From Niveibacterium sp. SC-1 (GTDB lineage Bacteria; Pseudomonadota; Gammaproteobacteria; Burkholderiales; Rhodocyclaceae): a stretch of DNA of 64,000 nucleotides. Below the pieces are notes generated by a model that saw only the letters and a list, made by a program, of their open reading frames with translations, was not told the DNA's origin and searched no databases. Below, in pieces: positions 17,601 through 26,580 of this stretch. Position numbers and translations under genes: made by a program. Positions within the stretch are counted from its first letter, which is position 1. Every line of letters starts with the position of its first letter. Location of the stretch: contig NZ_CP151275.1 in assembly GCF_038235435.1 (NCBI RefSeq), positions 558,001-622,000 on the forward strand, given 5' to 3'.

Positions 17601-18940
17601 CAGTAGGTGAAGCCCACGCCGACGTTGAGCGCGTCGCGGCTGCTGTTGTCGTGGAACCACTGGTAGTCGGCCTTGAGGACCACCTGCGGATGCAGCTGGA
17701 AGGTCGCGCCGGTGGTGACGATCTTGTCGGTCGGGCGGCCGCTGTAGCCGAACTCCGAAAGCGCGGCGTCATAGCTGCGCGCGGTGTTGACCTGTTCGTA
17801 GCGCGCGAAGGGCAGCAGCGCGTACTCGCCCGAGGTCCACACCTTGTAGGCGCCTTGCAGGTACCAGCCGTCGAAGCGCTTGGGCACAGGGTACGGATTG
17901 CCGACCTGGGTCAGGTTGAAGGCTTCCACATTGTCGAAGTTGCCGATCGCGTAGAGGGCGGACAGGTCCCAGTCGCCCGGCGTCCAGCGCGCGTGGACTT
18001 CGGCCAGGGTGAGGCTCGCGTCGGGACTGGGGAAATCGGCCTGCTTCTGCGCGACCTTGCCGTAGAAGAGCGAGCCGCCGAGATTCAGGCCAGGCACGCC
18101 GTTGTAGTTGAGCGCGCCATAGAAGGACGGGTTGCCGGCCTTCGCGAGCTGGCCTTCCTGATGGATCGAACCCATCGGCGATTCGATCGATTCCTCGCTG
18201 GTCGAATCCCACTTGGTGAGGTCGAAACCGGTGGTGATGCCGGTGTCCCAGCGCAGGCCGAAACTGGTGCGGCCAGTGGCGCCCAGGCCGATCTCGCGCC
18301 AGGTGGTGGGGATGATCGCGGTCTCGACGAAGTTGCGATGCACGCCGTAGTAGTTGGGCGGTTCATGCGATTCGTTGAGCAGGCCGATCGGCATCAGGAA
18401 GAGACCCGCCTTGCCGGCGATCTCGGGCGAGAACTGGTGTTCGATATAGACCTGTTCGACTTCCACCTCGCCCTGGTCGTCGGCGGAGGCCACGGCGTTC
18501 TCGATTTCTACTTCGCTCGCGAAGCGGGTCTTGTCGTTGAAGTCGTGGCTCAGGCCGATGACGAAACGACCGACCGTAGCCTGGGCGGCGCCGGCGTCGC
18601 CACGGGGGCGCGAGTAGGAAAGCTCGCCGTAGCCGAAGATCTTGGTGGCGGGTTCCGCCGCTTCGGGCGCCGCGGCCACGGCGCTCGGTGCAACGGCGGT
18701 GGTGGGTGCGGCAGGCGTCGTAGCCACTGCCGATGCGCCGGTAGCGGCCGGGGTGGCGACCGGCGTCGCGACCACTGCTGCGGGCTGCGCGCCGCCCTTC
18801 TTCATCGCGTCGAGTTCGGCGCGCAGGCGTTGCACTTCTTCGTGCAGCGCGCGCAGTTCCGCGCGCACGTCTTCCTGGGCGAAGGCGGGGGAGGCAAAGG
18901 CAGCCGCGAGCGCGGCCGCGAGTACGGTCTTCTTGAGCAT
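17600..18940 (-). CDS. Outer-membrane porin-like beta-barrel with coiled-coil N-terminus
   Basis: A 446-residue protein with a signal peptide (cleavage after SPAFA), then a short coiled coil (AELRALHEEVQRLRAELDAM), an Ala/Val/Thr/Pro-rich linker (about 50-95), and a long beta-barrel ending in Tyr (GVGFTY), the outer-membrane signature. This layout is that of OprO/OprP-like or DUF3138-like porins. Specificity is unknown. It lies between a dihaem peroxidase and an FMN-binding protein in one minus-strand operon that has a Fur-box-like site at its head, so a role in iron-related redox or transport is plausible. Confidence 0.75.
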   Translation of the reverse strand: MLKKTVLAAALAAAFASPAFAQEDVRAELRALHEEVQRLRAELDAMKKGGAQPAAVVATPVATPAATGASAVATTPAAPTTAVAPSAVAAAPEAAEPATKIFGYGELSYSRPRGDAGAAQATVGRFVIGLSHDFNDKTRFASEVEIENAVASADDQGEVEVEQVYIEHQFSPEIAGKAGLFLMPIGLLNESHEPPNYYGVHRNFVETAIIPTTWREIGLGATGRTSFGLRWDTGITTGFDLTKWDSTSEESIESPMGSIHQEGQLAKAGNPSFYGALNYNGVPGLNLGGSLFYGKVAQKQADFPSPDASLTLAEVHARWTPGDWDLSALYAIGNFDNVEAFNLTQVGNPYPVPKRFDGWYLQGAYKVWTSGEYALLPFARYEQVNTARSYDAALSEFGYSGRPTDKIVTTGATFQLHPQVVLKADYQWFHDNSSRDALNVGVGFTY

Positions 18941-18977
18941 GGGCGTTTTCCGTTTCGGAGAGGTCGCGGCGTGGCGG

Positions 18978-20201
18978 TCAGGGAGGCGTCCAGCCATCCC
19001 GCAGCGTGCCGAGGAAGCTGATGACGTCGTCGATCTCCGCGTCGCTCAGCGCCGGGGCATCGCCGGGTTTGCGGTTGTAGGGCACTTCGGTGGTATTGAC
19101 GTTGCCGCGGTAGGCCGGCGGCAGGTCATCGAACTTGTCGATCGTCCCGTCAGCCAGTTGCGGGTACCACTCTTCCGGATGGGTGTCGCGGCGCACGTAG
19201 AAGCGCAGGGCTTCCTTGAGCGTGGCGAAGCGGCCGTTGTGGAAGTAGGGGCCGCCGATCGTCACGTTGCGCAGCGTCGGCACCTTGAACGCGCCGCACA
19301 GGTCGGTGCGCCCGGCCAGGTCGGCGCGGAAGGGGCCGCACAGGCCGAGGTCGAAATAGCTGCTGTCCGCATTGGCGCGAATGCCGGTATTGCGCGGCAC
19401 GCCGAGGTTGTCGTAGCTGAAGTCGGTAAACAGCGGTCCTGGTGCGTTGGGCGGTTTGGCGCTCGGATGGCAGGCGGCGCAGTTGCCCTTGGTGGGATCG
19501 TTGAAGAGAGCAAGGCCGCGCAGTTCCTGCGCCGTCAGCAAGGTCTTGCCGGCGAGGAAGGCGTCGTACTTGCTGTCGAAGGGCGCGAACTCGGGCGCCT
19601 CCTTCTGGTATTGCGCGAGCGTGAAGGCGATCCGGTCGAGTGTCTTGGCCGGATCAGCGAAGACGTCCTGGCCGTATTGCTTGCGGAAGTCGCTGGCCCA
19701 TTCCGCCACGGCAGCCTTGGTCGCCAGCGCATCTGCATTCGGCAGGGCCATTTCGTGCGCTTCGAAGAAGGGCTTGGAAGCCTGCTCGGCCAGCGTCAGG
19801 AAGCGGCCGTCGCGCATGAAGCCGCCGTTGGGCGTGCCTTCCGAATCGAAGTTGAAGGATGGCGCGAAGCGCAGGTAGCGCAGCGAAGGCGCCTTGCGGA
19901 AGCCCTGGATGTCGAGGTTGGCGCCGCCGTCCGAGGTGCCGAGGCCGGCGGTGCCGGCGCCCGGGTTCAGATGCGCGGAGTCGGGGACGTGGCAGGTCGC
20001 GCAGGCCATGCGTCCCGAGGCCGAGAGCGAGACATCCTTGAAGATCCGTTCGCCCAGTTGGGCGGTCGCGGAGAGGTCTCCACTGGCGCTCGGCAGCCCC
20101 GGCGCGGCGGGCTGCGAATCCGAGCTGCCACCCCCGCAGGCCGTCAGGGCGGCGGCGAGGACGAAGGGCGCGAGCGCCTGCCAGGGGCTGAGGGCGGACA
20201 T
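18978..20201 (-). CDS. Dihaem cytochrome c peroxidase family lipoprotein
   Basis: A 407-residue protein of the MauG/CcpA family. A lipoprotein signal ends in ALTACGG (Cys22). Two c-type haem sites are visible, CATCH (67-71) and CAACH (241-245), with the conserved KVPTLRNV and GPYFHNGRFATLKEAL segments after the second. Family members reduce peroxide or carry out oxidations at the cell surface. It is the first gene of the peroxidase-porin-FMN-binding operon; 17 bases upstream of its ATG lies a Fur-box-like sequence. The ribosome site is weak. Confidence 0.9.
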   Translation of the reverse strand: MSALSPWQALAPFVLAAALTACGGGSSDSQPAAPGLPSASGDLSATAQLGERIFKDVSLSASGRMACATCHVPDSAHLNPGAGTAGLGTSDGGANLDIQGFRKAPSLRYLRFAPSFNFDSEGTPNGGFMRDGRFLTLAEQASKPFFEAHEMALPNADALATKAAVAEWASDFRKQYGQDVFADPAKTLDRIAFTLAQYQKEAPEFAPFDSKYDAFLAGKTLLTAQELRGLALFNDPTKGNCAACHPSAKPPNAPGPLFTDFSYDNLGVPRNTGIRANADSSYFDLGLCGPFRADLAGRTDLCGAFKVPTLRNVTIGGPYFHNGRFATLKEALRFYVRRDTHPEEWYPQLADGTIDKFDDLPPAYRGNVNTTEVPYNRKPGDAPALSDAEIDDVISFLGTLRDGWTPP

Positions 20202-20217
20202 GGTTGAGAGAAAAAGT

Positions 20218-20236
20218 AATAAGAATTCTCATTATC
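20218..20236 (-). promoter_or_regulatory. Fur-box-like site upstream of dihaem peroxidase operon
   Basis: On the minus strand the sequence reads GATAATGAGAATTCTTATT, which agrees at 15 of 19 positions with the classical Fur box GATAATGATAATCATTATC. It lies 17 bases before the peroxidase start, where bound Fur would block expression, so iron repression is predicted. The rest of the 319-base spacer up to 20520 holds no gene; its other recognisable element is the TetR palindrome at 20492. Confidence 0.72.
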
Positions 20237-20491
20237 CATATCGGCTGCAAACTGAATAGTTAAGCGAGAATTAAGACGGGCACAAAAGCGACACTTTTTT
20301 GTCACCGCATGGCCGGTGGCGGGCAGTGTTGGCAACGCTCCTTGAGAACGGCTTGAGCGCGCGCCGGCCGGGCTACTGGTTCGAAAATGGCGCGGTGCCG
20401 GGAAGCAGGGTCGCGCGATCAGGCCCTTGTGTTGCGCGCAGGTTTCTCCGAACGGAAAGGCTTGACGCGTTTTCCGCGGTCGTGGTTTATT

Positions 20492-20509
20492 ACTGACCGA
20501 CCGGTCAGT
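20492..20509. promoter_or_regulatory. Probable TetR operator upstream of RND operon
   Basis: Arms ACTGACC and GGTCAGT flank GACC, forming a GACCGACCGGTC-type palindrome, 12 bases before the TetR start codon. This motif is typical of autoregulated TetR genes that head efflux operons, so autorepression of tetR-MFP-RND is likely. Confidence 0.75.
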
Positions 20510-20520
20510 CATTAGACGAA

Positions 20521-21315
20521 ATGATCCGCAACCTCCCCCCCAGAGAGCCCGCCGTCCGCCAGCGCCGCAAGGAAGCCAGACCTTCCGAGCTGGCCGACGC
20601 CGCGCTCGAACTCTTCGTCGAAAAGGGATTCGCCGCCACCCGGCTCGAGGAAATCGCCGGCCGCGCGGGCGTCTCCAAGGGTACCCTGTATCTCTATTTC
20701 GACAGCAAGGAAGCCCTCTTCGAGAGCGTGATTCGCGAGGGCCTGCTGCCGCTGATCGAGGCCGGCGAGACGATCACGCAGTTCATGCCGGGCGGGGGCT
20801 GGGAGGGCGACATCGAGGCCTTGGCGAATCACGCCGGCCTGCCGCCCGGGGCCGAATACCTGCGGATCGACCGCAGCGACGATCGGCCCGTGGAGGCCGA
20901 CAAGCTGGGCGGAATCGTCCTCGCCAACCATTACGAACGCCTGCTGCGAGTGCTGCTCTTCGGCTGGTGGGACCGGATCGGCGCCTCCCGCCTGGGTGGC
21001 ATTCCCAAACTCATGAACGCCGAAGCGGCGAATTTTCCCGAAGTCGCGCGATTCTTCCGCGAGCAGGTGATCAGCCGCGGGCGCAAGCTTGTGGCCAGTG
21101 TGCTGGAAGCCGGGATGGCCAATGGCGCTTTCCGGCCACTGCCGATCGAGGACAGCGTGACGCTATTCCTCGCCCCCGCGATCCATCTCGCCATGACATG
21201 GCAATCCCCGGCATTTTGCGGGTCCGAGGTCACCGACCCCCACGCCTTCCTTTCCAACTACCTAGAGATCTTCGTGCGCGGCATCCGCGCAGACGCCAGA
21301 GGACAACCCCAATGA
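20521..21315 (+). CDS. TetR family repressor of the RND efflux operon
   Basis: A 264-residue regulator. The helix-turn-helix region is at about 20-68 (LADAALELFVEKGFAATRLE, then AGVSKGTLYLYFDSKEALFE). The ligand domain is longer than average. Its stop overlaps the start of the membrane fusion protein gene (ATGA), so the regulator is cotranscribed with the pump it presumably controls, and a TetR-type palindrome lies just upstream. Confidence 0.9.
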   Translation: MIRNLPPREPAVRQRRKEARPSELADAALELFVEKGFAATRLEEIAGRAGVSKGTLYLYFDSKEALFESVIREGLLPLIEAGETITQFMPGGGWEGDIEALANHAGLPPGAEYLRIDRSDDRPVEADKLGGIVLANHYERLLRVLLFGWWDRIGASRLGGIPKLMNAEAANFPEVARFFREQVISRGRKLVASVLEAGMANGAFRPLPIEDSVTLFLAPAIHLAMTWQSPAFCGSEVTDPHAFLSNYLEIFVRGIRADARGQPQ

Positions 21316-22397
21316 GAGCTCCCTTCCTGATTGCCGCCGTGGCCCTGGCCCTTGCCGGCTGCGCCAAGGAAACGCCGCCGGAAGCCGCGCCGCGGCCGGC
21401 CGTGGTGCGCCAGATCACCATGGGCGGCATCGAGCAGGTCCAGATCTATTCCGGCGAGGTACGGGCGCGGCGCGAGGTGGATCGCTCCTTCCGCGTCGGC
21501 GGCAAGGTGATCGAGCGCAAGGTGAATCTGGGCGATACGGTCAAGCAAGGCCAATTGCTGGCGCGCCTCGATCCGGAGGATGTGCGGCTATCGGCGCAGG
21601 CGGCCAGCGCCCAGGTGTCGGCCGCAGAAGCCGATCTGCGCCTGGCGGCCAACGAATTCCAGCGGGCGCAGTCGCTCTCCGAACGCAACTTTGTCAGCGG
21701 CTCGGTGGTGGATCAGCGACGTGAGGCCGTACGCGCTGCCGAGGCGCGACTCAAGCAAGCACGTTCGCAGGCCGAGGTCGCCTCGAACCAGGCGAACTAC
21801 GCGAGCCTGGTGGCCGATCGCGATGGCGTGGTCACCCTCACACCGGTTGAAGTCGGTCAGGTGGTGGCGGCGGGTCAGGCGGTCGTGCGGGTGGCAGAAA
21901 GTGGTGAGCGCGACGTCCTGATCTACGTGCCGGAAAAGCGCATCGCCAGCATCAAGGTGGGCGACCCGGCGCTGGTGCGTCCCTGGGCCGATCAGGAGAA
22001 GACCCTGGCCGGCTCGGTGCGCGAGGTCGGTGCAGCGGCGGATACCGCGACGCGTACCTACCCGGTGCGCGTCACCGTCGAGTCGGGCGACAGTTTGCCG
22101 CTGGGCGCAACCGCGGCGGTCGGCTTCGCCGGCGAGGCACAGAACAGTGTGGTCCTGCCGAATACGGCGCTGACGCAGCGTGACGGCAAGGCAAGCGTCT
22201 GGGTGGTAGCGCCCTCGGGCGTGCTGCAGGAAAAGCCGGTCACCGTGAGCGCCTTCCGTGAGGACGGCGCGGTGGTCAGCAGCGGGCTCGCCAACGGTGA
22301 CAAGGTCGTGGTGGTGGGCGCGCACAAGATGGTCGCGGGCATGAAGGTGCGTCCGGTGGCCGAGGCCACGCCTGCTGCGCTGGATGCCCAACGATGA
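21312..22397 (+). CDS. RND efflux membrane fusion lipoprotein
   Basis: A 361-residue periplasmic adaptor with a lipoprotein signal (LALAGCAKE). The order is typical: barrel-sandwich half (VGGKVIERKVNLGDTVKQGQLLARLD), an alpha-helical hairpin (about 95-165, rich in Ala/Glu/Gln), the second lipoyl half (DGVVTLTPVEVGQVV), a beta-barrel and a membrane-proximal domain. It bridges the inner-membrane pump encoded next and an outer-membrane TolC-type channel. It overlaps the genes on both sides by four bases. Confidence 0.93.
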   Translation: MRAPFLIAAVALALAGCAKETPPEAAPRPAVVRQITMGGIEQVQIYSGEVRARREVDRSFRVGGKVIERKVNLGDTVKQGQLLARLDPEDVRLSAQAASAQVSAAEADLRLAANEFQRAQSLSERNFVSGSVVDQRREAVRAAEARLKQARSQAEVASNQANYASLVADRDGVVTLTPVEVGQVVAAGQAVVRVAESGERDVLIYVPEKRIASIKVGDPALVRPWADQEKTLAGSVREVGAAADTATRTYPVRVTVESGDSLPLGATAAVGFAGEAQNSVVLPNTALTQRDGKASVWVVAPSGVLQEKPVTVSAFREDGAVVSSGLANGDKVVVVGAHKMVAGMKVRPVAEATPAALDAQR

Positions 22398-25300
22398 AGC
22401 GCTTCAATCTCTCCGACTGGGGCCTGCGCCACCAGCAGCTGGTGCTCTACTTCATGGTGGTGCTCACCGTCGTGGGCCTCTTCGCCTACACGAGGCTGGG
22501 CCAATCCGAGGACCCGCCCTTCTCCTTCAAGGTGATGGTGGTGCGCACCAACTGGCCCGGTGCCAGCGCGCACGACGTGGAGCAGCAGGTCACCGACAAG
22601 ATCGAGAAGAAGATCCAGGAGCTGGGAGCGACCGAGTTCATCCGCAGCTACTCGAAGCCCGGTGAATCCTTCGTCTTCGTGATCATCAAGGACAGCATCG
22701 AATCGAACCGGCTGCCCGAGCTCTTCTACCAGGTGCGCAAAAAGATCGGGGACATCCGCTATACCCTGCCCACCGGCGTGCAAGGGCCCTTCTTCAACGA
22801 CGAGTTCGGCGACACCTACGGCAACATCTTCGCCCTCGTTGGTGACGGCCTGCCCTATGCGGAACTCAAGCGCTATGCGGATGCCATCCGCTCCGAACTG
22901 CTCAAGGTGCCCGACGTGGCCAAGGTCACCTTCTTCGGCGAGCAGGAGCAGCGCGTCTTCATCGAGTTCTCCAACTTCAAGCTGGCGACACTCGGCCTGG
23001 ATGTGCGCACGGTCCTGGACGCGATCGCCGGCCAGAACGGGGTGGCGTCGGCCGGCTCCTACGAACTGCAGGACGAGCGCGTCTACCTGCGGCCGACCGG
23101 CCAGTTCGAAAGCCTGGACTCGATCCGCGAAGTCCCCATCCGCGCGGGTGGCCGCAGCTTCCGCCTCGGCGATGTGGCCGAGGTCAAGCGCGGCTACATC
23201 GATCCGCCTTCGGACAAGATGCGCTTCATGGGCCATGAGGCCCTGGGCATCGGCGTCTCCATGCGGGCTGGTGGCGACATCATCGCGCTGGGCAAGCACC
23301 TCGAGGGCGCGATCCGCAATATCGACGCGCAGCTGCCCGTGGGCGTCAAGCTTGAGCGTGTTTCCGACCAGCCGCGGGCGGTGCGCAACAGCGTGCAAGA
23401 GTTCGTGCATGCCCTGACCGAGGCCGTGGTGATCGTGCTGGCGGTGAGCCTGCTGTCCCTGGGGCTACGCACCGGCATCGTGGTCGCGATCTCGATTCCG
23501 GTGGTGCTGGCGATCACCTTCCTGGTGATGTTCGAGGCCGGGATCGGCCTGCACAAGATCTCGCTCGGTGCGCTGGTGCTGGCGCTGGGTCTGCTGGTCG
23601 ATGACGCCATCATCGCGGTCGAGATGATGGCGACCAAGATGGAGCAGGGCTGGGAGCGCGCCAAGGCGGCGAGCTTCGCTTACACGTCGACTGCGATGCC
23701 GATGCTCTCGGGCACCCTGGTGACCGCGGCGGGCTTCCTGCCCATCGCCACCGCGCAGTCTTCCACCGGCGAATACACCCGCTCGATCTTCCAGGTGACC
23801 GTGGCTGCGCTGCTCATCTCCTGGGTGGCCGCGGTGCTCTTCGTCCCCTATCTCGGCTACCACCTTCTGCCCGAGCACGATGCGCACGAGAAACCGTCGC
23901 GCCTGCGCCTGTGGCTCCTGCGCGTCGCACCGGGCCTGGCGAAGCGGATTCCTGCGCCGCGCAAGCCGCCGGAGCATGAGGATGGCATCTATGACACCCG
24001 TTTCTACCGCCGCTTCCGCAGCCTGGTCGAATGGTGCGTGAGCTTCCGCTGGGTCACCATCGGCGCCACCCTGGCGATCTTCGTGATCTCGATCTGGGGC
24101 TTCAAGTTCGTGCAGCAGCAGTTCTTCCCGGATTCGACCCGGCCCGAACTCCTGATCGATCTGCGCCTCGCGCAGGGCGCCTCCTACCACGCCAGCGAAG
24201 GCGCGGTGAAGCGCCTGGAAGCGGTGCTGCAGAAGGAGCCCGGCATCGAGAACTACGTGGCTTATGTCGGCAACGGCTCGCCGCGCTTCTACCTGCCGCT
24301 GGACCAGCAGCTGCCGCAAGCCAACTTCGCCCAGTTCGTGGTCCTCACCAAGGGCCCGCACGAGCGCGAAGTGCTGCGCAGTCACCTGATCGAACTCTTC
24401 AAGAAGGACTTCCCCGAGCTGCGGGCCTCGCTCAACCGGTTGGAGAACGGCCCGCCGGTGGGCTTCCCGGTGCAGTTCCGGGTCAGCGGTCCGGATGTGC
24501 AAGAGATGCACAAGATCGCCGACCGGGTGCAGGCGGCGATGACGTCGAACGCCAATCTCTCCAATGTGCACAAGGACTGGGACGAGCCCTCCAAGGTGGT
24601 CAAGGTCCATGTGGATGCGGAGAAGGCGCGCCTGCTCGGCCTGTCGGCGCAGGACGTGTCCAACCTGCTCAACGTCTCGCTCAACGGTACCTCGGTGAGC
24701 GAGTACCGCGAGGGCACGGAAACGATCGCCATCTATGTGCGTGGCGCGCCGGACGAGCGCAAGCATCTGTCCGTACTGCCCGAACTGACCATCCCGACCG
24801 GCACCGGCCGCGGCGTCCCGCTCAACCAGGTGGCGACGCTGGAGTACGCCTTCGAGCCGGGCGTGATCTGGCGGCGTGACCGGATTCCGACCATCACCGT
24901 GCGCGGCAATCTCTACGGCACCGTGCAACCGGCGACGGTGACCGCGCAGCTGCAACCGGAGATCGCCAAGATCGCCGCCTCGCTGCCGCTGGGCTATCAC
25001 ATCGACGTGGGCGGTTCGGTGGAGGAGAGCGCCAAGGGCGGCAAATCGGTCGCCGCGGGCATGCCGCTCTTCCTGATCGTGGTGCTCACCGTGCTGATGA
25101 TCCAGCTGCAGAGCTTCTCGCGGGTCGCGATGGTGGTGCTGACCGCGCCCCTGGGCATGATCGGCGTCACCGCTTCGCTGCTGCTCTTCAAGCAGCCCTT
25201 CGGTTTCGTCGCGATGCTGGGGACGATCGCGCTCTCGGGGATGATCATGCGCAACTCGGTGATCCTGGTGGACCAGATCCGCCAGGACATGGTGGCCGGA

Positions 25301-25540
25301 CGCACGCCCTGGGAGGCGATCATCGAATCCACGGTGCGCCGCTTCCGCCCGATCATGCTGACCGCGGCGGCGGCCATCCTGGCGATGATTCCGCTCACCC
25401 GCAGCGCCTTCTTCGGCCCGATGGCGGTGGCGATCATGGGCGGGCTGGCGGTGGCAACCCTGCTGACCCTCCTGTTCCTGCCCGCTCTTTACGCAGCCTG
25501 GTACAAAGTGCCCAAGCCGCAGCCGGCGGCGGCACGGTAG
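22394..25540 (+). CDS. RND efflux transporter permease (HAE1 type)
   Basis: A 1048-residue proton-driven exporter. Twelve membrane segments, two large periplasmic loops and the internal repeat are evident; the second half restarts at VEWCVSFRWVTIGATLAIF. The proton-relay aspartates are present in GALVLALGLLVDDAIIAVE of helix 4. It resembles the MexK/TriC-like subgroup. Substrate is unknown. No outer-membrane channel gene is directly attached, but a TolC-type gene lies 1 kb downstream on the same strand and may supply it. Confidence 0.93.
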   Translation: MKRFNLSDWGLRHQQLVLYFMVVLTVVGLFAYTRLGQSEDPPFSFKVMVVRTNWPGASAHDVEQQVTDKIEKKIQELGATEFIRSYSKPGESFVFVIIKDSIESNRLPELFYQVRKKIGDIRYTLPTGVQGPFFNDEFGDTYGNIFALVGDGLPYAELKRYADAIRSELLKVPDVAKVTFFGEQEQRVFIEFSNFKLATLGLDVRTVLDAIAGQNGVASAGSYELQDERVYLRPTGQFESLDSIREVPIRAGGRSFRLGDVAEVKRGYIDPPSDKMRFMGHEALGIGVSMRAGGDIIALGKHLEGAIRNIDAQLPVGVKLERVSDQPRAVRNSVQEFVHALTEAVVIVLAVSLLSLGLRTGIVVAISIPVVLAITFLVMFEAGIGLHKISLGALVLALGLLVDDAIIAVEMMATKMEQGWERAKAASFAYTSTAMPMLSGTLVTAAGFLPIATAQSSTGEYTRSIFQVTVAALLISWVAAVLFVPYLGYHLLPEHDAHEKPSRLRLWLLRVAPGLAKRIPAPRKPPEHEDGIYDTRFYRRFRSLVEWCVSFRWVTIGATLAIFVISIWGFKFVQQQFFPDSTRPELLIDLRLAQGASYHASEGAVKRLEAVLQKEPGIENYVAYVGNGSPRFYLPLDQQLPQANFAQFVVLTKGPHEREVLRSHLIELFKKDFPELRASLNRLENGPPVGFPVQFRVSGPDVQEMHKIADRVQAAMTSNANLSNVHKDWDEPSKVVKVHVDAEKARLLGLSAQDVSNLLNVSLNGTSVSEYREGTETIAIYVRGAPDERKHLSVLPELTIPTGTGRGVPLNQVATLEYAFEPGVIWRRDRIPTITVRGNLYGTVQPATVTAQLQPEIAKIAASLPLGYHIDVGGSVEESAKGGKSVAAGMPLFLIVVLTVLMIQLQSFSRVAMVVLTAPLGMIGVTASLLLFKQPFGFVAMLGTIALSGMIMRNSVILVDQIRQDMVAGRTPWEAIIESTVRRFRPIMLTAAAAILAMIPLTRSAFFGPMAVAIMGGLAVATLLTLLFLPALYAAWYKVPKPQPAAAR

Positions 25541-25587
25541 AATCGACGGGTTTAAGTCGTTGATCCAAGAGCATTAGGGAGCTGAAC

Positions 25588-26238
25588 ATGGATTTCGAGC
25601 GCGCGCGCTTCAACATGGTGGAACAACAGATCCGCCCCTGGGACGTCCTCGATCAAGAGGTGCTCGACACCCTCATGGCGGTCAAGCGCGAGAACTTCGT
25701 GCCCGAGGCACATCGTAACCTCGCCTTCGCCGACATCCAGGTGCCGCTGGGCGAGGGCCAGGTGATGCTGGAGCCCAAGATAGAAGCCAAGGTGCTGCAG
25801 GCCCTCGCACTGAAGAAGACCGACACGGTGCTGGAAATCGGCACCGGCTCCGGCTACATGGCGGCGCTGCTCGCCGCGCAAGCGGAGTTCGTGCGCAGCG
25901 TCGAGATCGATCCGCGCCTTGCCACGCTGGCGCAGGACAACCTGAACCGCGCCCGCGTGGACAACGTGATCGTCGAAGAAGGCGATGGCGCCGCCGGCTG
26001 GCCGGCGCGCGGTCCCTATGACGTAATCGTGGTGTCGGCCGCCGTGAGCGCGGTGCCGCAAGCCATGCTCGAACAGCTCAAGCCGGGCGGCCGCCTGGTG
26101 GCTTTCGTGGGTGAGGCGCCGGTGATGAGCGCGGAACTCGTGACCTGCGTGGCGCCGGGAAGCTTCGAGACCGTCAAGCTGTTCGAGACCCTGGCGCCCA
26201 AGCTGACCGCGCCGGCGGCTTCGAGGTTCCAGTTCTGA
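25588..26238 (+). CDS. pcm: Protein-L-isoaspartate O-methyltransferase family protein
   Basis: A 216-residue SAM-dependent methyltransferase that repairs or labels isoaspartyl residues. The SAM motif reads VLEIGTGSGYMAALLA. The QQIRPWDV N-terminus and the GEGQVMLEPKIEAKVLQAL segment match the betaproteobacterial variant that sits before a rhodanese and a TolC gene. This subgroup is diverged from E. coli Pcm, so activity is inferred. A GGGAG site precedes the ATG, and the stop overlaps the rhodanese start (TGATG). Confidence 0.88.
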   Translation: MDFERARFNMVEQQIRPWDVLDQEVLDTLMAVKRENFVPEAHRNLAFADIQVPLGEGQVMLEPKIEAKVLQALALKKTDTVLEIGTGSGYMAALLAAQAEFVRSVEIDPRLATLAQDNLNRARVDNVIVEEGDGAAGWPARGPYDVIVVSAAVSAVPQAMLEQLKPGGRLVAFVGEAPVMSAELVTCVAPGSFETVKLFETLAPKLTAPAASRFQF

Positions 26239-26561
26239 TGCGCCAGATTTCCGCGGGCGACCTGGCGGTCTGGCTGGCCGACGCCAATCGCGACAAGCCC
26301 GAACTGCTCGATGTGCGCGAGCCCTGGGAGACGGAGATCTGCAAGATCACCGACTCCCGGCTGATTCCCATGTCCACCGTGCCGATGCGCGTGGGCGAGC
26401 TCGATCCGGACAAGCCCCTGGTGGTGATCTGCCACCACGGTGCGCGCAGCGCGCAGGTGGGCTACTTCCTTGAGCGCAATGGTTTTGCTGAAGTGATCAA
26501 TCTTGCCGGTGGCGTCGCTGCGTGGGCTGAGCAGGTCGATCCGGCGATGGCCAGATACTGA
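26238..26561 (+). CDS. Single-domain rhodanese (sulfurtransferase)
   Basis: A 107-residue rhodanese domain. The active-site loop is CHHGARS with catalytic Cys65, and LLDVREPWE is the CH2A-type N-terminal motif. Such proteins move sulfane sulfur or take part in redox chemistry. No signal peptide is seen, so it is cytoplasmic. It is coupled to pcm by a one-base overlap and precedes the TolC-type gene by 20 bases. Confidence 0.92.
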   Translation: MRQISAGDLAVWLADANRDKPELLDVREPWETEICKITDSRLIPMSTVPMRVGELDPDKPLVVICHHGARSAQVGYFLERNGFAEVINLAGGVAAWAEQVDPAMARY

Positions 26562-26580
26562 GGAAAGACGAAGCTAGATC

